Assembly (NCBI GenBank): GCA_028274465.1 | Contig: CM051456.1 | Coordinates: forward strand, 91,932,753 to 91,996,752 | Length of the DNA stretch: 64,000 nt | From: Plantago ovata | Lineage: Eukaryota; Streptophyta; Magnoliopsida; Lamiales; Plantaginaceae | Reading direction: 5' to 3' | In this document: piece after piece, positions 57,905 through 64,000 of the stretch | Position numbering within the stretch: the first letter of the stretch is position 1 | Layout of the letters: every line of letters begins with the position of its first letter | Notes under the pieces: model-generated | The model's input: only the letters and a program-made list of their open reading frames with translations | Told to the model about the DNA's origin: nothing | The model's database searches: none | Made by a program: the position numbers and the translations under genes

Positions 57905-58701
57905 GATCGGGGAGCCTCCTTGAAGACCGAGTATGCTCGGGTCATGTTTTAATTTTTCCCTTTTCAGTACTTGTTTTTACTTTCAAACAATCTTCATTCA
58001 GCCCTTTGTGGCGCTCCTCGCAACATCTATGTTTGTAACATAAATTTTCCTGTTGTTGTTTGTTTGCTACTCTTCTCTTTCAATAAAATGCAATGCTCTT
58101 CGATTTCTTTATACTTGTGTTTTTTCCAAATCCAATTTTTGTTATGACGTATAACTTGGATAGAGTAGTTAAACAAGTATAAGTTAGAATCGAGAACCAA
58201 TGTTCTTTGCTGCGAGCTCTTCGATCTACCAATGCTTCTCGATCATTTGGATCATTTGAGAAAAAATTCTAAGTGTTTGAACTTAGAAAAATTTCTAAGT
58301 GTTGAGTTAGAAAGACTGGAAGTCTCTCTCCTCGAACACTTCCATCTACTCGCTTTTTCTTCTTTGAGTGGTTTCCTGATCGATCCTCTTGTAGAGTTTA
58401 GAGCGCGGGGAGGGTTCCCCTTAATCATGGAAATCGAATAGCTTTTATTTAAGTAAGCTTTCTCGATCGAGTAGTCTTATTTTTTGAGTATAGTAGCTCT
58501 ATACTTGGACATTTTCTTGTTGAAAGAGACATTGTATTGATTTGTCGGAAATGCAATTACAATGGGGGCTCTTCGGCCAGCTTGCTTACAACAACTTTTT
58601 AACAAAAGCAAGGGGTGCTTCTCACTTGGACCAGTGAGGAATCCTCCTCGATCAATGGACATTCCACATAGGTTTTCAAAAAGCTTTTTCTCTTGACAAC
58701 T
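57905..58701. other. Element E spacer between the antisense ORF and pol
   Basis: Between the 3' ends of two convergent coding regions. It has AATAAA at about 58082, in the plus direction, a possible polyadenylation signal for the antisense transcript. No other gene seen. Confidence 0.5.
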
Positions 58702-61700
58702 TCAAGCGTAGAATCTCTGGAGGTTAGAAGTATTCCATGGGTTTTTCAATACCCTTCCCTCCATGTCTTGAAGACGATAACTTCCGTTGGACCTTGCTTC
58801 AATTATCTTGTAGGGGCCTTCCCAATTGGGTTGCATCTTCCCCACTTTGCCCAAGATGTCTGCTCTTCGGAGTACTAGGTCTCCAACTTGGAAGTCTCTT
58901 TCTCTTACGCCTTTGTTGTAGGTCTTCGCGATAAGTGCTTGATATCTGAGGATATTGGCCAAGGCGTTGGTCCTCGATTCACTGATTGTCTCGAGATCGA
59001 AGAGTCTCTCTGTATGATTGTCCTCAGGTTGGTACCCTTGGATTCTGAGGGTTTCTACCGCCACTTCTGCTGGTATGACTGCCTCGGACCCATAAACTAG
59101 CGAGAAGGGAGTCTCTCTCGTAGCTGTTTTTGAAGTAGTGCGGTATGCCCACACCACTCCATCAAGCTCGTCGACCCAGTCCCTATTGGTAGCGAACCTC
59201 TTCTGCAAGTTGTTGACGAGGACTTTGTTGACGGCTTCTGTTTGCCCATTGGATTGAGGATGTCCTACAGAGGTATACCTCCTCTCAATCTTCATTTCCT
59301 TGCACCATTCATTGAATCTTTGGCCGCAAAATTGAGCACCATTATCCGAGATGAGGACCCTTGGCAAGCCAAATCGACACACGATGTTCCTCCAGACGAA
59401 GTTCATAACTCTTTGTTCGGTGATGGTAGAGACTGCCTCCACTTCCGCCCACTTGCTAAAGTATTCGACCGCAACGATGATGAACTTCTTTTGACCCGTG
59501 CCTCTTGGAAAGGGACCGACTATGTCGATGCCCCATATGTCGAAAGGGCAAGTGATGGCGATGGGCATGAGAGGTTTCGCCGGGACGTTGATCAAATTGG
59601 CGTGCAATTGACACTCCTCGCACTTTCTCACAAATTGGGCAGCGTCTTCGCGAACAGTGGGCCAGTAGTATCCTTGTCGAATGACTTTTTGGGCGAGGGT
59701 TCTTCCTCCGGCATGGTCGCCGCAACTTCCTCGATGCATTTCTCCAAGAAGTTTTTGAACTTCGTGTTCGGCGACGCATCTCAAGTAGACTCCCTCGAAG
59801 GACCTTTTGTACAAGTAGTCTCCTTGCATGATGTATCGAGGAGCTTTCCCTTTGATTCTCCTCGCTTCAGCCTTGTCACGAGGAAGGCTTCCATTTTTGA
59901 GATATGTTGTTATCTCTTGCATCCAATTCGGTTGATCGTCAATTGCCAAGACGTTTGGCTTTGATGACCACAAAGATGATGCATTGATCCTCATGAGTAT
60001 CACGTTCCGGGTATCCACTCCTCCGGAGGCTGAAGCATACTTTGATAGGGCATCCGCCCTTTGATTGAGATCTCTCGAGAATTTTTCAATCTTACAACTT
60101 TCGAATTTTTGGATTTCTTCCGTGATGGCGCTCTTGTACTCAGCAAGTGAGTCTTTCTTGGTTTTGAATTTCCCCGAGATTTGCTTCTCGGCCAGTTGGG
60201 AATCGGTGAAGAGATGTAGCTTCTTCACTTCCAATGACTTTGCCATACGTAGAGCGATGAGGATGGCTTCATATTCTGCTTCATTGTTGGAGACCGGGAA
60301 ACTAAGAGTAACGGCGTACTCTAGTTCAGCCCCTCCGGGACTCTTGAAGTATATTCCTATCCCGCCATTTTTTCCTGACGAGGATCCATCGACATGAAGA
60401 ATCCAGACGTCTCCGTGGTCGACTATCTCTTTAGGTTTTGGAGAGACGGTCTCCGCACCCTTAGGCTCGTCGGTTTTCTCTGTCAGGAACACTTCATGCC
60501 TTTTCCTTTTGGTTTGGGACATCGCCTTAAGCTCTTTTAAAGCATCCTCCAGAGCTTGCATTGGGTTGTTCTGATGGGGATGCTCTTCGACCATCATCAT
60601 AGCACACTTTGTTGCTGAAGAGTTTTCCTCTGAAGTTCCTTTTGAGGGATACTCCACGAGGAAGTCGGCTATGACTTGTGCTTTCTTGGCTACGGGTGCT
60701 TGGTAGTCGATGTCGTACTCGCTTAGCTCAATCGCCCACCTTGCCATTCTTCCCGAATTTTCGGGCTTTCCGAGGACTTGCTTGAGAGGTTGCTTTGTCA
60801 AAACAACAACCTTGTGAGCCCCAAAGTAGGGTTTTAGCCTCCTTGCCGTATAAACGAGGGCAAAGGAAAGCCTCTCGATATCCATGTACCGCGTTTCAGC
60901 CCCGGCAAGTACTTTGCTCAAGTAGTAGATGGGCAAGTGGTCGTTCCCTTGGATTCGCACCAAAACCGAGCTGATAGCTTCCCCGGTTGCTGCTAAGTAC
61001 AGATAGAGTACCTCTCCGTCCACGGGCTTTGACAATAGAGGGGGAGCGAGTAGGTATTTTTTCAGCTTCTCGAAGGCTTCCTCGCACTCCTTTGTCCACT
61101 CGAAGTGGCTGCTCTTTCTCAGTACCTTGAAAAAAGGTAGATTTTTCTCGGCCGACCTTGAGATGAACCTACTCAATGCAATTGATTTTCCGACCAATTG
61201 TTGCACCTCATTGATGGACTGAGGTTCGGGAAGGTCGAGGATGGCCTTTATCTTTTCGGGGTTTGCTTCTATTCCTCTCTCTGTCACCATGTAACCGAGG
61301 AACTTCCCCCCTTTGACTCCAAAGGTACACTTCGCCGGGTTGAGCTTCATGCCATACTTTCTCAAGATTGAGAAGCACTTGGCCAGGTAACCTACGTGTT
61401 GCTCCTCGGTCTTGCTCTTGACGAGCATGTCATCGACATATACTTCCATGGTTTTGCCAAGCTCATCCTTGAACATCTTGTTAACCAGCCTTTGGTAGGT
61501 CGCTCCGGCGTTCTTAAGGCCAAATGGCATCACGTTGAAGCAATACACATTGCCGTTAGCGAAGAAGGCGGTTTTAGGCACATCATCTTTGGCCATTTTG
61601 ACTTGGTAGAAGCCCTGGTATGCGTCCATGAAACTCAGGAGGGCGCATCCAGCGGTGGAATCAACAAGCTGGTCGATCCTGGGGAGAGGGTATGGATCCT

Positions 61701-62370
61701 TCGGGCAAAACTTGTTGAGCCTTGTAAAATTGTTGCACATTCGCCATTTTCCCGGACCCTTCTCCACGAGGACTACATTGCATACCCAGTCTGAGTACCT
61801 CACTTCTTTGATGTGGCCAGCTTTAAGAAGCCTTTGTACTTCCGCTTCTATGATGGCATTATCTTCCGCACTGAAGTCTCTTCGCTTTTCTCTGATGTGG
61901 GTGATCGACGGGTCTACGTTCAGACGGTGAACGGCGACACGTGGGTCGATCCCCTTCAGGTCCTCGGTGCTCCACGCGAAGACATCGTTGTTATCTTTCA
62001 AACATTGGATGAGTTTCATCCTGACTTCAGTGGCCATCTCTGTGCCAATTTTTGTGACCTTGTCGGCACTTCCTTCGACAATTTGGATTTCTTCTAGGGC
62101 TTCTCTTGCTTCAATTTTGTTTTCCTCAAAGAATTTCTTCTTTTTGGAAGAGGGTGGGACTGGTGGAATCACTTGATACTCCTCGAGCTCCTTAACAGCT
62201 CCTACTAGAGTATCGTCGTCTTTCTTCATGGTTGCTTTTCTTCGCCTAAGTGACGGACTTGGCTTTTTTGATTTTCTCTTAACTCGCCGAACCGTGTAGA
62301 AACGATTGTGCATTGTGGACAAGGGGAGTCTCCTCGGATGGCTGCCCGAGGTCGGGTTCTCCAATGGCAA
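58702..62370 (-). CDS. Element E pol: reverse transcriptase, two RNase H, integrase
   Basis: A 1222-codon frame. Reverse transcriptase lies around residues 170-350 (KWRMCNNFTRLNKFCPKDPY, PFGLKNAGATYQ, catalytic YVDDMLVKS near 308). The first RNase H follows at about 430-560. A second, archaeal-type RNase H starts near 652 (ILHVDGSSSGKNGGIG and NNEAEYEAILIAL, with LFTDSQL). Integrase lies around 850-1150: the HHCC zinc motif ends CEECQ, then WGIDIVGPFPRG and VLISDNGAQFCG, with Glu in QSNGQTEAVNK. The second RNase H places it in the Tat lineage. Its start overlaps the gag-protease frame by about 90 bases. Confidence 0.93.
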   Translation of the reverse strand: MPLENPTSGSHPRRLPLSTMHNRFYTVRRVKRKSKKPSPSLRRRKATMKKDDDTLVGAVKELEEYQVIPPVPPSSKKKKFFEENKIEAREALEEIQIVEGSADKVTKIGTEMATEVRMKLIQCLKDNNDVFAWSTEDLKGIDPRVAVHRLNVDPSITHIREKRRDFSAEDNAIIEAEVQRLLKAGHIKEVRYSDWVCNVVLVEKGPGKWRMCNNFTRLNKFCPKDPYPLPRIDQLVDSTAGCALLSFMDAYQGFYQVKMAKDDVPKTAFFANGNVYCFNVMPFGLKNAGATYQRLVNKMFKDELGKTMEVYVDDMLVKSKTEEQHVGYLAKCFSILRKYGMKLNPAKCTFGVKGGKFLGYMVTERGIEANPEKIKAILDLPEPQSINEVQQLVGKSIALSRFISRSAEKNLPFFKVLRKSSHFEWTKECEEAFEKLKKYLLAPPLLSKPVDGEVLYLYLAATGEAISSVLVRIQGNDHLPIYYLSKVLAGAETRYMDIERLSFALVYTARRLKPYFGAHKVVVLTKQPLKQVLGKPENSGRMARWAIELSEYDIDYQAPVAKKAQVIADFLVEYPSKGTSEENSSATKCAMMMVEEHPHQNNPMQALEDALKELKAMSQTKRKRHEVFLTEKTDEPKGAETVSPKPKEIVDHGDVWILHVDGSSSGKNGGIGIYFKSPGGAELEYAVTLSFPVSNNEAEYEAILIALRMAKSLEVKKLHLFTDSQLAEKQISGKFKTKKDSLAEYKSAITEEIQKFESCKIEKFSRDLNQRADALSKYASASGGVDTRNVILMRINASSLWSSKPNVLAIDDQPNWMQEITTYLKNGSLPRDKAEARRIKGKAPRYIMQGDYLYKRSFEGVYLRCVAEHEVQKLLGEMHRGSCGDHAGGRTLAQKVIRQGYYWPTVREDAAQFVRKCEECQLHANLINVPAKPLMPIAITCPFDIWGIDIVGPFPRGTGQKKFIIVAVEYFSKWAEVEAVSTITEQRVMNFVWRNIVCRFGLPRVLISDNGAQFCGQRFNEWCKEMKIERRYTSVGHPQSNGQTEAVNKVLVNNLQKRFATNRDWVDELDGVVWAYRTTSKTATRETPFSLVYGSEAVIPAEVAVETLRIQGYQPEDNHTERLFDLETISESRTNALANILRYQALIAKTYNKGVRERDFQVGDLVLRRADILGKVGKMQPNWEGPYKIIEARSNGSYRLQDMEGRVLKNPWNTSNLQRFYA

Positions 62371-63997
62371 CCCTTGAAGTGAACTTGGCTGACAGAGTGT
62401 AGCATTCCCATGCTTCTCGTATGTCTCCTACTTCTTGTCCGATTCCCAAAGGAGTAGGGAATTTCAGCTTGTTGTGGACCGTGGACACTACGGCTCGGAA
62501 TTGAGAGAGAGCAGGTCGGCCTAGGACTGCGAAATAATCAAATGGCATATCGACCACCACAAAAGGAACTTGTTGGGTTACCCTTCTAGGAGCGGTACCC
62601 ATTGACACTGTGAGGTTGATCATTCCGAGCGGCATGACAGGTTGTCCTCCGAATCCTACCAATGCGCTCCTCACTTCTCTGAGCCCTTCCCTTGGGTTCA
62701 TGTGCATCCTTTTCAAGGTTCCGGTGAAAATCAAGTTTGCCGAGCACCCGGTATCGACGAGGATTCTACCCAACTTGTAGGATTGAACATCCAATGACAC
62801 TACAAGTGGGATGCAAGGATCATAGATGTTGCCTCCCCCAGCATGCTTCAGAGGTATCTCGCTATCATCGAAAGAGATAACGTTGGTTCCCGGTCGCGCG
62901 GCTTGAGCATACTTTACATCTCGGACCCTGAGGTTGTCCGCCGTAATTTCCCTTTGATTGCGAGTGTCGCCGCCGGCGGGCCCTCCCGCAATTGTGAGAG
63001 TGCGGATGCTTCCATTTACAGGGCGGTTCTCATAATTGTTGTAATTATGGATGTCGTCGTCCTGAGGGTTTCCTTGGTAGGGTTGCTCGCTCCCAGTTTG
63101 AGGAGGTGGGGGCAGGAGTGCCAGAGGTTCCTCCTTCCGGATGTAGTTAACCAATTGACCGTTACGTATCATCCTCTCGATTTCGTTCTTGAGCTCGACA
63201 CACTCATCGGAGGTGTGCCCTTTCCCTTTGTGAAACTTGCAAAATTTTTCCGAGTTCTTGTTCCTTTGATTTTCCTTAATCGGGGGTGGCCACGAGACGT
63301 CTAGCTTCCTCGAGACTATATAGTTCAAGATGTCGGATCTTGGCCTATTCAAGTCTGTGTAGTTGCTATATCGTCTTGGAGGTGACCTTCTGGGAGGAGA
63401 CCTCCTGTCTCTAAAATCATTTCTTGAGTTGCCCTCCTTGATCAACCCAAACTTTTGCTCTTTCCTTTGCTTCCCGGGATTTTGGGGTCGAGGAGGGTAC
63501 TCCTTTTCTTTTTCTTTTTCTTTCCCTTTTTCCTTGGGAAGATTGATTCTCACGGTGACCGTTCTTCGGAATTCCTCAGCTTCGAGGAAGTCCTTGCAAA
63601 CTTTGGCAAGTTGCGCTTCATTCTCTATACACGATGCTGAGAGTACATCTTGGAATCTGATGTTGGTAGTGTTACCATACAAGTATTCCTTCCTCTCATT
63701 GATCGAGTGATCCTCGACTTGGAGGGCTGCTTCATGAAAGCGGTTGATGAAGTCCCTCAAGTCTTCGTTGTTTCTCTGGACAATTTCGGCCAAGTACCTC
63801 ACCCGTCTCTTGGCGTTCATCACTTTCTCGAAACGCTTAGAAAACTCCTTACAGAGATCTCTATAAGATTTGATGGATCGGTGAGGGAGGCGCGACCACC
63901 ATTTCATTGCTTCCCCGGAAAGGTTAGCCGGGAAGAGGAGTGCCTTAGTCCTTGAGTCATGACCGTAGGCATCCATTTTGGTGCCAAATCTTATCAA
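62279..63997 (-). CDS. Element E gag-protease, open at the window edge
   Basis: The frame runs in from beyond 64,000. The Gag core is near its start (LFPANLSGEAMKWWSRLP, YRDLCKEFSKRF and EDLRDFINRFHEA, the plant retrotransposon-gag signature). A basic KEKEKE stretch follows, then the zinc-binding CKFHKGKGHTSDEC, then an aspartic protease (LGRILVDTGCSANLIF and FDYFAVLGRPAL). It overlaps the start of pol in another frame. Confidence 0.9.
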   Translation of the reverse strand: MIRFGTKMDAYGHDSRTKALLFPANLSGEAMKWWSRLPHRSIKSYRDLCKEFSKRFEKVMNAKRRVRYLAEIVQRNNEDLRDFINRFHEAALQVEDHSINERKEYLYGNTTNIRFQDVLSASCIENEAQLAKVCKDFLEAEEFRRTVTVRINLPKEKGKEKEKEKEYPPRPQNPGKQRKEQKFGLIKEGNSRNDFRDRRSPPRRSPPRRYSNYTDLNRPRSDILNYIVSRKLDVSWPPPIKENQRNKNSEKFCKFHKGKGHTSDECVELKNEIERMIRNGQLVNYIRKEEPLALLPPPPQTGSEQPYQGNPQDDDIHNYNNYENRPVNGSIRTLTIAGGPAGGDTRNQREITADNLRVRDVKYAQAARPGTNVISFDDSEIPLKHAGGGNIYDPCIPLVVSLDVQSYKLGRILVDTGCSANLIFTGTLKRMHMNPREGLREVRSALVGFGGQPVMPLGMINLTVSMGTAPRRVTQQVPFVVVDMPFDYFAVLGRPALSQFRAVVSTVHNKLKFPTPLGIGQEVGDIREAWECYTLSAKFTSRVAIGEPDLGQPSEETPLVHNAQSFLHGSAS

Positions 63998-64000
63998 GTA

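Larger units (their letters stand above)
53001..64000 (-). mobile_element. Element E: Tat-lineage Ty3/Gypsy element, extends beyond the window
   Basis: The youngest insertion on the right side, sitting in element D. The 3' LTR is 53001-53754, then a polypurine tract, a tandem-repeat region (53998-54272), an antisense ORF region (55492-57904), pol (58702-62370) and gag-protease (62279-63997, open at the edge). Two RNase H domains in pol, and an antisense ORF between pol and the 3' LTR, are hallmarks of the Tat group (for example Retand). The 5' LTR lies beyond 64,000, so age cannot be estimated here. Pol looks whole; the antisense ORF is broken in several places. It contains an assembly gap. 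Confidence 0.9.

Noticed and set aside
59242-59964. Plus-strand ORF of 240 codons opposite pol
   Set aside because: It is a shadow of the integrase-coding part of element E, with no recognisable domain.

Overview
The window is nuclear DNA from a flowering plant, most likely a eudicot. It carries spliced plant genes (a DUF639 membrane protein and a Zuotin/ZRF-type J-protein), a degenerate BAHD acyltransferase, plant-style promoter elements (Site II plus telo-box) and plant lineages of retroelements: SIRE/Maximus-type Copia with an env-like region, Tat-type Gypsy with a second RNase H, and Athila-like gag-protease elements. I cannot name the species.

Left third (1-21,329), gene-bearing. The 3' part of a DUF639 gene (1-2872) is followed by an hAT-like MITE, a small two-exon gene of 81 codons with a Stowaway MITE in its intron, and a PIF/Harbinger transposon (5414-9245) with both its genes, TIRs and TAA target duplication. 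Then come LINE scraps, a decayed ~205-bp tandem repeat, a CACTA-like end, and a 5'-truncated LINE (13117-15193) inside a small MITE. The intact host gene is the ZRF/DnaJC2 homologue (CDS 16079-18292), with a TATA box, Site II and telo-box motifs and a 5'UTR intron. A broken HCT-like BAHD acyltransferase lies at 19865-20665 (-).

Right two thirds (21,330-64,000), a nest of LTR-retroelement fossils. Element F (SIRE-type, minus) begins at 21330. Element A (same family, minus, 21830-42860, TSD GAAAC) sits inside F's LTR. Element B (Athila-like gag-protease only, plus, 27220-35608, TSD CCTCC) sits inside A. F resumes at 42861 and is hit by a solo LTR in the opposite orientation (46241-47918, TSD GTACT), then by a B-related LTR (C1, from 48353). 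C1 is cut by a B-family element (C2, from 49127), C2 by another SIRE-type element (D, from 50697), and D by a Tat-type Gypsy element (E, from 53001, minus) that runs off the right edge. The order of insertion can be read directly: F, then C1, C2, D, E on one side, and F, A, B on the other. There is a 100-base assembly gap at 56928-57027.

The most unusual signals are: a short motif (CAGCAA/TTGCTG) heavily over-represented in coding and non-coding parts of the SIRE-type copies; paired GC-rich hairpins just upstream of the TATA box in the B-family LTR; the pol-less but otherwise well-kept B element; an antisense ORF in E with its own TATA-like box and intron-like leader; and a third, apparently duplicated, SANT domain in the ZRF homologue. 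No CRISPR array, tRNA or rRNA gene was seen.
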